A stretch of 64,000 nucleotides of DNA from Homalodisca vitripennis (GCF_021130785.1 NC_060211.1:127421001-127485000), one strand, 5' to 3'; positions 44,166 to 55,518 are shown, numbered from the stretch's first letter. Notes: generated by a model from the letters alone, not told the origin. Translations and numbers: made by a program.

Positions 44166-46766
44166 GAATCACTTATTTGAGAAACCACACATATCCATTT
44201 TTTATCGATTTCGAGTTTTTTATATTTATGCTATCTTTTGGGCTACAGCTATCATTTGTAGGAGAAATAACACTTATACACCAACAGTATAGAAAAATAT
44301 AGCTAACTGAAATAAGAGTTTACTTGAGAAACCACACATGTACTGTAACAAGTGTGGTTTTCTCCAAGAAACAGAGATCAGCTGACTGCCATATTGTTTT
44401 TCTATCCTCAGGTGATTAAGTGAGGTTATGTTAGTTTTGATGTGGCTGTGAGGTTAAATACAAAACTGTGTAAGTTTCTTTTTATTACAATGTCAGATAA
44501 TGATGAAGTTCCTTTAAAGAGAAGAAAGGGTGTTCATGCTATAAAACCCAAATGTGATGTTATTAGGGAAGCTCGTGTGAAAGGACAGAACTATACAAAC
44601 TGGAAAGGTGAAATGGTTGTTTGTAAGAAGAAAGGAGATGACTGTAAGTGCACTATAAAGTGTTTTGAAAGAGTAAGTGCTAGTGATAGAGACGAGATAA
44701 ATGACAGATTTTATAGTTTAAACACAAAAAAATGAACAAGATTCATATCTTCAAAGCTTGATTACAGTTCATGATGTTGTGAGACGTAGGCCTATGAATT
44801 GCGTAAACGCAAAGCCTAAGAGTAAAACCTACACGTTATCGTGTCTCTTGTAGTTCAGGTGCCTATTCCGTATGTAAAAAAGCATTTTGCAGCAATACAC
44901 GGAATCTCTGACAATCGCATCAGAAGACTATACAATTTATTAACTCAAGGGAAGTCACCCATTGATATGCGAGGAAAAACAAAAACCAGGTAATGCTAAA
45001 TCGGGACCATGCAATTCTAGCAATATGCGACCATATCGAACAATTCCTCTTAAAAGAGTCGCGATACAGTAACAGAGTTGTCAGGTATCTTAGTGAAAGA
45101 CTTAATATTAAAACTTATGCATAAAGCTTTTTTGGGAAAAAACACCCAGATTTGGCACACGATATAAAATACAAACTATTATTACAAAATTTACCAAGAA
45201 AAGTATGGATTTTCATTTGGCAGGCCACAAATAGACACATGTGTCACCTGTGAGGAACTTGGTGTAAAAATTAAAAGCGTTCGGTTAAATGACAGGGCTA
45301 AGCTTGTAGCATTCGGTTAAATGACAGGGCTAAGCTTGCAGCAGCTGCTGAAAAATTGGCTCATATCAAACGAGCCAACAAATTTTTCAAAATAATTGAT
45401 GAAGTCACAAAAAATAGTAGAAAACAGCGAAGACTCGGCTGGAGTTTGCATTGTTATATGCAAAACCTGGATCTTCCAAACATTCCCATCCAAGAGATGT
45501 TCTATTTGAGGACAACTCACCGTAAATGTGTTGAATATGCATGATTTAAAAAAACAGGTAAAGCAAATATTCTATGTGTACCATGAAGGTATGGCTAGAG
45601 AAGGATGTAATGAGGTTGCGTCATTTTTGAATGAGTTTGTTGAGGGACTCTGCCCACAAGCATAAAAAAATTTGTATGTTTTTACTGATGGATGCGGTGG
45701 ACAAGGAAAAAAATAATACAATAATACGATACCTACTTTCTTTGGTTGGCAAGAATAGGTTCAATGTAATTGAAGAATTTTTCCCTGTCCGTGGCCATTC
45801 TTATCTGCCATGCGACAGAGATTTTTCTGTGATCAAGAGGAAAATAAAAACGCTTGATAGAACTTATACGTTGCATGAATATGTAGAGTAAATCATCACT
45901 TCAAGTGACAAATCAAATTTTATTGTGACTATCCCTCAGACTGAAGACATACTTGATTTCAAAACTTGGTGGAAACCATTTTAAAAAAGGAACACACTCT
46001 CCGAATCATCAAAAGGGAGGCATGTGCCGAAAGACAAGAAAGGTCCCATTCAATGTAAGCCGTTTTAGGCACTTTACTTACAGTTCCCAAAAGAAAGGGA
46101 CAGTGATAGCTAAAGAGTTCATTGATGGGGTGATAGAACACAAGTTTCTCCTATCATCTGGAACAAAGCACTCCACACCATCCACCAGAAAGAGCCTACC
46201 CCCAATGGTAAGGTACCTATTAAATTAGCAAAGATTAATGATCTTAAGAAGGTATTTAACAGTTTACCACATGAAGAAAAACATTCAAGAGTTTTATAAT
46301 GAAATTTATGAGTGGCCAGTAGTAGTGGGTAATCAAGAAGATGACCAAGAAGATAGCAGTTTAAATACCTGAAAGACTATAAAACTCTCTAAAAAGTATA
46401 AAGCTAACTAAACTTTGTTGAGTAAAAGATATTTTGTGAAACTTACAGCACTGTAATGACTTAAACTTTTTTGGTTTTGTATATTAAAGTAAGTTTTTAC
46501 AAATTATTGTTCAATTCATTTCGCCCAACGACCTTGTTTATTTGAGAAACCACACAAGTCCAATAATAATTAATAATTTTATAAAGAATAATTCCTAACA
46601 ATAATGAATGAAACCTAGCAACTGAACCACTAAATGTATAACCTATAAATATTATAACACAACAAACTCCATTAGTGGGTACACATTTTGGGAGATATTA
46701 AGTTTTATTGAGTTTTCCGAAAGTTACATTTTAAAGGATATGTGTGGTTTCTCAAATAAGTGATTC
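44166..46766 (+). mobile_element. 2.6-kb DNA transposon with 31-bp perfect TIRs and ATTT target duplication
   Basis: The terminal 31 bases (44166-44196, beginning GAATCACTTATTTGAG and ending CACACATATCC) are repeated exactly in inverted orientation at 46736-46766. The flanking ATTT at 44162-44165 and 46767-46770 is a 4-bp target duplication. The interior carries a broken transposase with a TDGCGGQGKN motif. A 4-bp duplication fits superfamilies such as Sola, but the assignment is inference. Further copies of the GAGAAACCACACA terminal core lie inside the element near 44325 and 46547, and a reverse copy lies near 44350. The perfect inverted repeats suggest fairly recent mobility by a helper. 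Confidence 0.9.
44490..46372 (+). pseudogene. Transposase pseudogene of the 31-bp-TIR element
   Basis: The reading starts MSDNDEVPLKRRKG at 44490 and stays open to 44735, including a cysteine cluster (KKKGDDCKCTIKCF). It then continues in other frames: VVRRRPMN near 44780, a middle at 45356-45544 with a basic helix, YHEGMAREGCNEVASFL near 45580, FTDGCGGQGKNNT near 45680 (first Asp expected to be catalytic), GHSYLPCDRDF near 45795 (second acidic pair), and a C-terminal part to about 46372. These blocks are known from a large group of uncharacterised arthropod transposon proteins. At least three frameshifts and several stops make it inactive; a 32-bp tandem duplication near 45281-45341 is one of the lesions. 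Confidence 0.82.
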
Positions 46767-46770
46767 ATTT

Positions 46771-48148
46771 CTAAATTAAGGACCGTCCAGTTACATTAAC
46801 ATATTGGCAGGTCTGAACTTAGTTTTACTCATTTAAGACATCTACTGACTTCTTTTGAAGCCACTGCAGTTATTTTTTAACTCCATAATTGTTTATCAGC
46901 CAGTGAATGCAGATTACTATGTCCGTGCAGTGTGCGTTCCATGTCTCCCTCCAGTGGGCAAGCATTTCCTGATCGCTATCAACAATATGGTGATGAATTG
47001 TTTTCTCACACTAGACCGTAGAAGCATACACCAACACAGAATAAAATATTTATTCCAGTTTTGGCTAAAACCCCCATCCAGCTGCAAGGAGTTTGGCGTA
47101 ATTATTTATAAAATGATTTTTTATCCTAGTAAATCCACCTCTACTGTTTCCAAATGGGCCGAAACCACATCCAATTTATCACACATAGAGCGTTTATTCC
47201 AATTTTAGTGCAAACCTATTCAACAAAAAGGTGCGTATATTAGTTTTGTAGAAAAAGGTTTTGGCACTGATTCAGTTCTAGCCCCAACAACGTACTTGAC
47301 CTTGGCATTCACTTATAGAATGCCCATACCAAATTTCATAAAGATGAGTTGAGAATTGTAGGCGTAATACATAATAACTATCGTGACCATACATACTCGT
47401 ATATAGATAATTTTTTACATCTAAACATTGCAATTAAATAGATTAGAAATCTGCCATACTTAAAAAGGGATTCAATTGAAGGCAAAAGTTTAGTTCTTAA
47501 CCTCAAAATAAAAAATGATAAAGAAAAGCAATGTGCAAACATAAATCCATTAGTCAAAGATATGTATAATTATGACCTATAAGTATAAGCGTAAAAAAAT
47601 TGAGCAATTTGACGAAGTTAGGGTAAAGGCTGATTGAGGAATGATAATACGAGTAAATAACACATACCATGAGGTATGATGTTCGAATGTACTCTGTAGA
47701 AATTTAGGGTTTTAAATAAACGATTTTATCCAATTTTACGCTATTCTAGCGGATATATCTAAGGATTTAGTGCGTAAAAAACTCTTTTAAACTAATTTGT
47801 TGTATACGATGTACAGATCTTAAATATTTTATCGGCAGAATTATAGAATGTAGGGTCTCAAAAACTTTATGAGCAGGTAGAGGGTGCTTAAATTTCACTT
47901 AGTTGGGTGAACTGTAGGGTTTAATTGGGGGGGGGGGGGGGAGATGTAGCTGCCCATGGGTACAAAAATCTTGTTACGGACCTGCAACAAGAGTAGTTAA
48001 GTAGTAGGTTGTGCTAGATGATTACCAGAAGTAGGTAGAGCGTGCTCACATTTCACTAATAGTCAAGAGAACTAAAGACTACGTAGGCTAATGGGATCGA
48101 AAGTGCAAAGTTTACCAGTCCTTTAGGAGCTGATTGTAGTAAAATGAC
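46771..48148. other. Intergenic, probably old transposon debris
   Basis: No gene recognised. The plus-strand open frame at 46855-47208 matches no family I know. Phrases such as 'accaaatttcataaagatgag' near 47330 are typical of untranslated transposon sequence. A run of 15 G lies at 47927-47941. Confidence 0.4.
47927..47941. repeat. Poly(G) tract, 15 G
   Basis: Fifteen consecutive G on the plus strand, flanked by AT-rich DNA. Homopolymer length may be imprecise in assembly. Confidence 0.9.
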
Positions 48149-48361
48149 CATGAGTTTTCTCCCATAAGAACAATGTTAAACCTCGTGCAGTTTTAGGCCC
48201 TAGTTGCAGAATCATGGAAGATCATTTTATATAGTTAATACACATTCAAACACTTTTGAATTTTTAAGTTCTTCAAAATGAGGCATCTCCAAAAACGATA
48301 CGATACAAATAGACATAAAAGTGCATGAGGTTTAACATTGTTCTTATGAAGAAAAACTCAA
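48149..48361. repeat. Imperfect inverted repeat, about 40-bp arms
   Basis: The left arm (48149-48189) contains ATAAGAACAATGTTAAACCT. The right arm (48322-48361) contains its reverse complement AGGTTTAACATTGTTCTTAT, with a few mismatches outside. The spacer is about 132 bp. A third partial copy (ggtttaacattgtttttt) lies near 48640. It could be a small foldback MITE. Confidence 0.85.
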
Positions 48362-50040
48362 GGATGCTTGTCTACAGAACGAGATTTTTCTCTGGTATTC
48401 GTCCTTCATACGACTTTGCCTTTAACTACTTTACTTTTACTCTTGAATTCTGATACTAGATGACTTTTTTCAGCGGAACTACTTTCTCGTGGCAAGTTGC
48501 GGGCAGTGAACTCTCGGCCACTGTAGGCTACTATCACTCAAGAGTTGACATATTGCAAGCAAAATAACCAGTTACTATTTCTTGCGATTACATAAAATCC
48601 TATCACATAAGGACATAAAACCCCATAATCGACATAAGGGGTTTAACATTGTTTTTTGAGGGAACACTGAAGGTAATTTTACTATAGCCGTCTCTTAAGG
48701 TCGTGCAATTTGTTTTTGGTCGGACTAATATTGCTGGAAATTAAAAAAATGTTGTTCACAGCTGTTTTAAACACAATTTCAAAAGACAGAAAAAATATAT
48801 TTCTAAATTTTAACCCGTGGGATGTTATAAATTCAAAACATAGTTTAGTGAACTTTTTTAATCAGGTCCAAAGAAACACTATTGAAGATAGGAACACTAT
48901 ATTTTTACAGTGTAGACATAAAATATGATTTAGGATAATAACGTATTTTTTTATTAAAGTAAAGTTTAATTTCCTTAAAAAATATTAAAATCATACCTTA
49001 TTCACAAATTATATAAAAAATTAATATTTTCTTTAAGTCATAGACTACATGAATAAAGACATATCACTCCCTGCACCTTTAAATCACGTAAATACTGTAA
49101 AAATTCCATATTTTTATCTTCAGCAAGCAGTTTACTTTTGGATCTGATCGCAAAGTTGCATGCATTTCTTATTCCTTTGACTCATCGTGGAGTGATCATA
49201 AAACTATCTACTTTTTTGTCTTCAGGAAAGTCACCTTAAATCTACAAAATTAAAATATAAAATATTTTCCCAACTAAAAATCAATTGCACTACCTTAATG
49301 TCACGCTCGCATCACACTTTCCCTACCGCACTTGTTCTTCCGGTTATATCTTTGCCTTGTGTAGCCATCTGTTATTGAAAAATAAACCAATTATGCGGAA
49401 TATCTAAAGAGCCGAGAGAATGCAATGAAGTCTTTACCAACCAACCCAACAAAGTAATATCACCACATGTTGATAAATTACTGAAAATGGCATAATGGCT
49501 GTACTGAGTTTGTTTACAAATTTGTTTATTCTGAGATTTTCCAGGTGCTACTATGGTTACCAATAAGAACGATTGAAAAACGTTTTTAACCTAAAAATCA
49601 ATAGATATAGTTGGACCAAGAGAAACCTAGTACCTAGTGTACCAAGTTTCAAGTTTTAGGACTTTTCAAAAGTTATCGCACAGGCGAAGAGACAGACAAC
49701 GACACGGTTTTAAGAAGTACCTGTCAAGTCAATTATCGGACTTCAATAAATTATTTATCTATAGAATTAAGGAGGAGTTTAATTCATTTAGGCTACTTAT
49801 TACATGATGCACTGAACAGATACAATATTTATGGAACGAAAATAAGGATGACAGAATTTACACCGTATACCACGAATTGTCAATAAGCATTTACAAAGGG
49901 TGAGCATTTCAGGGTGTTCGGATAATTCTAGCAAGGGCTGCAGGAGGAGCGGACGGAGGAATAGCCGCATCAGACGGCCCACGTGGGAAGGATGTGGAAA
50001 GTAAAAATGCGGAGAGAAAGGAGCAAGTGACACACTTGGC
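48362..50040. other. Intergenic, no gene recognised
   Basis: AT-rich with a decayed-transposon look (for example the 'accaagtttcaag...gttatcgcacaggcgaagagacagacaacgac' type sequence near 49640-49710). A GC-richer region begins near 49900. Confidence 0.4.
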
Positions 50041-50284
50041 GGACCAGCCTAGATTCAGAGTGCGGCTAGCAGTCGTGCGGTGCTGATGTCTGTTGTTGAG
50101 GATACCGTCTCTTGTCTGGTGAGTACAGTACTCTATCTCTGTTGTCTAGGAGGTATTATACGGCTGGGCTTGATATTGATCAATCACTAGGAACTAGTCT
50201 ATGTTTATTTTAAATTTATTAAGTTTAAAAATGTAGAGTTCCAAACGCGCGGTACAGAACTGAAGTGAAAGTGGTCGGTGGACG
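50041..50284 (+). other. GC-richer segment with possible first exon and donor
   Basis: The segment at 50041-50118 is followed by GGTGAGTAC at 50119, a strong splice-donor sequence (CTG|GTGAGT). There is no long reading frame, so this could only be a 5' UTR exon. It lies just left of the 158-bp array. Evidence is limited to composition and the donor match. Confidence 0.25.
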
Positions 50285-51868
50285 TTCGTGAACTTGACTT
50301 TGCATGTGTGTGGAGACGTGAACTTTCTTGCCGCGCTGATCGACCGGTATCACTGTCAATGTCAGTCTCAGTATCACTCACGCAATGATTGGCCCATGCC
50401 TCCCTCTCGCCTCGTAGTATACGAGTACAGGCAAGTCTCTCGCTCGTGAACTTGACTTTGCATGTGTGTGGAGACTTGAACCTTCTTGCCGCGCTGATCG
50501 ACCGGTATCACTGTCAATGTCAGTCTCAGTATCACTCACGCAATGATTGGCCCATGCCTCCCTCTCGCCTCGCAGTATACGAGTACAGGCAAGTCTCTCG
50601 CTCGTGAACTTGACTTTGCATGTGTGTGGAGACTTGAACTTTCTTGCCGCGCTGATCGACCGGTATCACTGTCAATGTCGGTCTCAGTATCACTCACGCA
50701 ATGATTGGCCCATGCCTCCCTCTCGCCTCGCAGTATACGAGTACAGGCAAGTCTCTCGCTCGTGAACTTGACTTTGCATGTGTGTGGAGACTTGAACTTT
50801 CTTGCCGCGCTGATCGACCGGTATCACTGTCAATGTCGGTCTCAGTATCACTCACGCAATGATTGGCCCATGCCTCCCTCTCGCCTCGCAGTATACGAGT
50901 ACAGGCAAGCCTCTCGTTCGTGAACTTGACTTTGCATGTGTGTGGAGACTTGAACTTTCTTGCCGCGCTGATCGACCGGTATCACTGTCAATGTCGGTCT
51001 CAGTATCACTCACGCAATGATTGGCCCATGCCTCCCTCTCGCCTCGCAGTATACGAGTACAGGCAAGTCTCTCGCTCGTGAACTTGACTTTGCATGTGTG
51101 TGGAGACTTGAACTTTCTTGCCGCGCTGATCGACCGGTATCACTGTCAATGTCGGTGTCAGTATCACTCACGCAATGATTGGCCCATGCCTCCCTCTCGC
51201 CTCGCAGTATACGAGTACAGGCAAGCCTCTCGTTCGTGAACTTGACTTTGCATGTGTGCGAAGACTTGAACTTTCTTGCCGCGCTGATCGACCGGTATCA
51301 TTGTCAATGTCGGTCTCAGTATCACTCACGCAATGATTGGCCCATGCCTCCCTCTCGCCTAGCAGTATACGAGTACAGGCAAGTCTCTCGCTCGTGAACT
51401 TGACTTTGCATGTGTGCGAAGACTTGAACTTTCTTGCCGCGCCGATCGACCGGTATCACTGTCAATGTCGGTATCAGTATCACTCACGCAATGATTGGCC
51501 CATGCCTCCTTCTCGCCTGCTGTATAAGAGTACCAGCAAACTTGTTGTGTTCGTGAACTTTAGTTTGCATGTGTGCGAAGTCTTGAACTTTCTTGCCGCG
51601 CTGATCGACCGGTATCACTGTCAATGTCGGTATCAGTATCACTCACGCAATGATTGGCCCATGCCTCCCTCTCGCCTCGCAGTATACGAGTACAGTACCA
51701 GCAAACTTGTTCGTGAATTTGACTTTGCATGTGTGTGAGGAGACGTGAACTTTCTTGCCGCGCTGATCGATCGGTATCACTGTCAATGTCGGTGTCAGTA
51801 TCACTCACGCAATAATTGGCCCATACCTCCCTCTCGCCTGCTATATACGAGTAAGGCCTCTCGCTCTC
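50285..51868 (+). repeat. 158-bp CpG-rich tandem array, 10 copies
   Basis: Ten head-to-tail copies of a 158-bp unit; the landmark CCGGTATCA recurs near 50344, 50502, 50660, 50818, 50976, 51134, 51292, 51450, 51609 and 51771. The first eight are nearly identical; the last two vary by small indels. Each unit has many CpGs, a CAATGATTGGCCC segment (a reverse CCAAT box), and a TATACGAGTA or TATAAGAGTA sequence. Open frames in the array arise because the unit lacks stops; 158 is not a multiple of 3, so successive copies are read in different frames and no protein is implied. It contrasts strongly with the AT-rich surroundings. Confidence 0.96.
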
Positions 51869-51875
51869 AGTCTGG
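51842..51875 (+). promoter_or_regulatory. Candidate core promoter at the end of the 158-bp array
   Basis: The last unit has TATATACGAG starting at 51842, and a TCAGTC initiator follows at 51867-51872, placing the presumed start (A at 51869) 25-27 bases downstream, the normal TATA to initiator distance. The unique sequence begins exactly at the initiator, so only the terminal copy has both parts. A GAG|GTACTT donor-like site at 51950 could end a short first exon. No transcript evidence. Confidence 0.4.
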
Positions 51876-51922
51876 CGCAAGTTCCGTTCCCACTAGAGCA
51901 CTTCCTTTTGAGCAACGACTTG

Positions 51923-52450
51923 TTTATTTTACACCATCCGATTTCGGCGAGGTACTTCAAAACACGCAAAGAACATAACGATAACTAAACGTGTGGTTTA
52001 TTGCTGTTGCGCCCACTCAGTATAACTCATAAAAAAGATGCACTTTAGTTACGCTATAGCTTATTATGGCAGTTATAGCACGCCATTAGATATTTAAACG
52101 AAACCCCCACTTTTTGTGGGGTATTTAAAAACATACAAGAAATCTAACGATAACACGACATATCGAGTTTTACCGGTGTATTTACTTAAGTATTTAAGAA
52201 AGTTACAACTTTATTGCACTGTAGTTTGTGAAAATGTTTTAACATGGCAGTGAAAATAACCCATATATAGAAAAGTATATCTTTTATAGACTTCATGTTT
52301 ATTTATAAATCCACAGAATTTAGGTACTTCAAAAGAAACAAAAATCCAATACTTAAATAAAAATTGTTTACCAGTGCATTCACTCAATTCTATAAAAAGC
52401 CACAACTTTATTGTGCTATCGTTTTTTTTAATGTATATAACGCACAATTA
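51923..52450. repeat. Three diverged tandem copies, about 170-200 bp each
   Basis: The segment around GGTACTTCAAAA recurs at about 51951, 52119 (GGTATTTAAAA) and 52323. Each is followed by an ACA(A)GAA(A)..TAACGATAAC or AATCCAATACTTAAAT block and then by an ACAACTTTATTG or similar block (clear in copies 2 and 3). Divergence is high, so this is an old array directly downstream of the 158-bp one. Confidence 0.65.
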
Positions 52451-55060
52451 AATAAACAGTTATAAGAATGTTGTGATTGTTTTGTAACAGTTAAGTATCA
52501 TTGCTGATAGTTAATTGTTTATTAGCTATTAAAAAAATAATATTGAATAAAATATTTTAAAACATTGATATAAAATTTAGTTACTAATGACTGGATAAAC
52601 AGTAATATGTTAATTTCTTAACATTTCGGAATGGAAATGTCATAAATTTTTCTTAATCTTGGCTTCTTTTGGTGAGAATTACTTTTATTTTGGTTTAGCT
52701 CAATAATTATACGTGAATATTCTCAAAATCAATTCCAACTGTAGTAGCGTCATGAACATTTGGAGCAAAAAACCTATATCTGTGTATGAATGTACGTTGC
52801 CATTTCAATACTTGATTTTCTTGGAAAGCTAACGAAATATTGTCGGTTTAGCTCGTAATTATTACCAGTAATAGGAAAACAACATAATTATGTTTAATTT
52901 GTTCGCTATATCATAGTTTTATAAGCCACACTATTCAAACAGGACAGTGTTGTGTATTATAACATCCACAGGTTCACGTATTAAGCATTTTAATACGAAA
53001 TGATTTATGAAGATGGGAAAAGCTCGTCGTTGCTCCACAGGGAGTTTTTTTTTATCACGGTTTGAATCAATTTGCTGTATTATTAGTTTAGTATACCGTA
53101 CCGCTAAATGTTCTGCCATTATAGCAACATCAACCGGCAATTTATTTCTTAATTATATCTTTCAAGCGCTCAGTTTGTTACAAGTTCCTGTAAATTTATG
53201 AAAAATTCGGAATTCCTTTGACTTTAATGTCGGTGCTACGCAGATTACCGAGTCATAGATAGAGCTTGGGTTAAAAAAAAGTGGCTGAGTATAAAACACT
53301 ATTAAAACTTTCGATGTCAAGCAGTATGCGAATAGCCATCAACAAATAAATAAATTACTGGTTATTATTTCTCTATTTTTTAATTATTATTTATTGATCA
53401 AGCCTTTGTGGAAACAGTGATATATGATTCATATTATAGTTATACTCGACAGAAATATTATTGTTTGTGGAACCAGAGAGCTTAGAACATTTATGCCAAG
53501 TGATTAGATGCCATTACTTTTAAATTACAAAACAATATTATTATTTTTATTTAAACTTATCTCTTTTTATAAACTACTAAATATTATCTTGGTACTGTAC
53601 TATATTTGAATAAGATTTCAAATGTTTGCATGGTTGAGAACTGAAGGAAAACGTTTACAACGAACACCACACACGTCGTTCTATTCAGAACTATGTTATT
53701 GACCTTAGTTTACTGTTTTTATCAATCTCTCGCTAATTCAATTAAAAAAATTAATTTCCAACCTGGAAATGTAGAGCGAAGACAAATAAAGCTTACAATG
53801 AATCGGTCCAAATTATTAAAATGTAATTACTTTTCTAGAGAAATAAATATCTTGGAATTGTTATAGCGTAACAAACATGAAAAAATAATTAATGTTGTAA
53901 AAAGTTAAACTTGGTATATTTTCATAGTTGAATAGTTCAAGGTGACAGACGCAGATAAAATCTGCCCACGCCCGAAGCTCTTGTGACCCTAAAGACGTGA
54001 GTCTATAAATTAGTGATCGAGTCACTGGGGCAACGCGTACCATCGGCGTCGCTCAGAACCTTTCGTGATTGTAGATTACGCTCCAGATAAGAATGAGCTC
54101 CGTGATGGAGAATCGTGATACAAGGATCGTTAATCGTGATACAGGATTAATTCACCTACGTACTGCTAGCCACTCACTAGCTGAGATGAGATCTGTCTTT
54201 TAAACAGTTTAAACAATTTGGGTCCAATTCCAATAATGGTTAGTGATATTTGAGCGAATCACATCCAGGACTATGCAAGACCGTTTTAGAAATTCAACTC
54301 TATAATCTCCATCTCAAAAACAGTATGTGCGGAACCTTACCACCAAAAGCATGTTAAAACTATTCTCTAACACTGTATTGGTCTTAAACATACGACATAC
54401 TCAATTTTTTGTAGCTAATACATACATTTTTATAATTCAGAAGCTTGGTGTTTAAATTTGTGAAACTGAAAATAAATCTAGCAACCTTACTTAAAAATAA
54501 AACTCGTCATACCAACTTGTCATTTTTTTTGCCCAATGGATAACATGAGGACAATTACTTCTAGAAGTTACGTAACTCCAACTCAACAGTCTTTGGTCTA
54601 GAAAATATTTTACTATCGCTTCCCAGCCTGTGGGATTAGTATCACAGTTCGGCATGCCTGTAGGATTCAAAAACTTCAAAATACTATTTAAGGTATATCA
54701 AGTAAACATGAATTTCTGAAAATCGTTCATTGATACAAAAAACAGTAACAATACGTCTCGAGATCTACAATCTGATCTCTTCCACAGGTGAATAACTAAC
54801 CTAATACATATCTAGAATTTAGGTTAAAATAAACATATCATATGTCACGAATAAATCCATGTTGTGTGTCAATCCAAGTTCACTAACTCTAAAACATGCA
54901 CTTATAACAACAACAACAACATAACACTAATTATTAAAACTGAACTACAGAATACAGGTCACAATAGGTCTGCACTTACTGACTATCCACATAGAACTGA
55001 CATAAAAAGCCCTAATTATTAGAACTGTCTTCGAGGTGTAGTGGTCGTGTGTCGCACAAA
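52451..55060. other. Intergenic, no gene recognised
   Basis: AT-rich. A less AT-rich segment at 53940-54180 contains the doublet AATCGTGATACAAGGAT / AATCGTGATACAGGAT and a TATAAATTAG sequence, but no frame or splice signal. The short open frames elsewhere (52931-53201, 53861-54043, 54491-54679) match nothing known. Confidence 0.4.
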
Positions 55061-55063
55061 CAT

Positions 55064-55088
55064 CATGCTATTATCATACTTACCATAA

Positions 55089-55125
<37 letters not shown>

Positions 55126-55148
55126 TGCTATTATCATACTTACCATAA

Positions 55149-55198
<50 letters not shown>

Positions 55199-55205
55199 AT
55201 ATATA
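55064..55205. repeat. 60-bp tandem duplication with (TA)n tracts
   Basis: The segment catgctattatcatacttacc followed by aactga and a TA run is present twice with an exact 60-bp offset (from about 55064 and 55124). The TA tracts are at 55092-55122 and 55152-55205. Confidence 0.93.
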
Positions 55206-55330
55206 TTAAACTGTATAAATGGCAATAGCCAAGTGAGAGATCCGGGTTCGAGTCCCGGCGGAGCAAGTACTTTTTGTGATTCAATGTTTATTGAAATTAA
55301 ATAAGGCTATTGCCATTTATATAGTTTAAT
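55205..55330. repeat. Large inverted repeat (26-bp arms) enclosing a half tRNA-like sequence
   Basis: Arms 55205-55230 and 55305-55330 are reverse complements with one mismatch. The 74-nt loop contains the 3' half of a tRNA-like sequence (55231-55265) and its 30-bp 3' flank. The same 65 bases occur again at 55483-55547 as part of the fuller copy. Confidence 0.93.
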
Positions 55331-55447
55331 GTAAATAAAAGTCGTTTGACAGGTATTTGGTCTTCCGATCATATGTTAGTTTGCTTATTTAAACGCATAT
55401 GTGACAGATAAGGCCAAATACAAAATAATTGAATCGGAAAAAGTAAG

Positions 55448-55518
55448 CGCTCTGTGGTGTAATGGTAGCACATTCACCCGGCAAGTGAGAGATCCGGGTT
55501 CGAGTCCCGGCGGAGCAA
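55448..55518 (+). tRNA. tRNA-like sequence, probable pseudogene (anticodon position GGC)
   Basis: A cloverleaf can be drawn: the acceptor 5' strand 55448-55454 pairs with 55511-55517 at six of seven positions (C1-A72 is a mismatch, one pair is G-T); the D stem GTGT/GCAC is complete; the anticodon stem is TTCAC/GTGAG; the T arm CCGGG-TTCGAGT-CCCGG is perfect; the variable loop has four bases. The anticodon loop reads CCGGCAA, giving GGC at 34-36, but position 33 is C instead of the nearly universal T. GGC (alanine) is also unusual for a eukaryotic tRNA. The backbone resembles tRNA-Gly. I favour a diverged tRNA copy or tRNA-derived SINE head over a working gene. A T-run terminator is weak (actttttg, 55519-55526). 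Confidence 0.45.

Noticed and set aside
46855..47208. 117-residue plus-strand frame as a gene
   Set aside because: No family match, no splice context, and the neighbouring text looks like untranslated transposon sequence.
50389..51738. Series of 72-residue open frames (MAHASLSPRSIRVQ...) as a multi-copy gene family or repeat protein
   Set aside because: They are the same frame in each 158-bp tandem unit; the unit is not a multiple of three, there is no start context, and the composition follows the DNA repeat. They are better explained as stop-free satellite.
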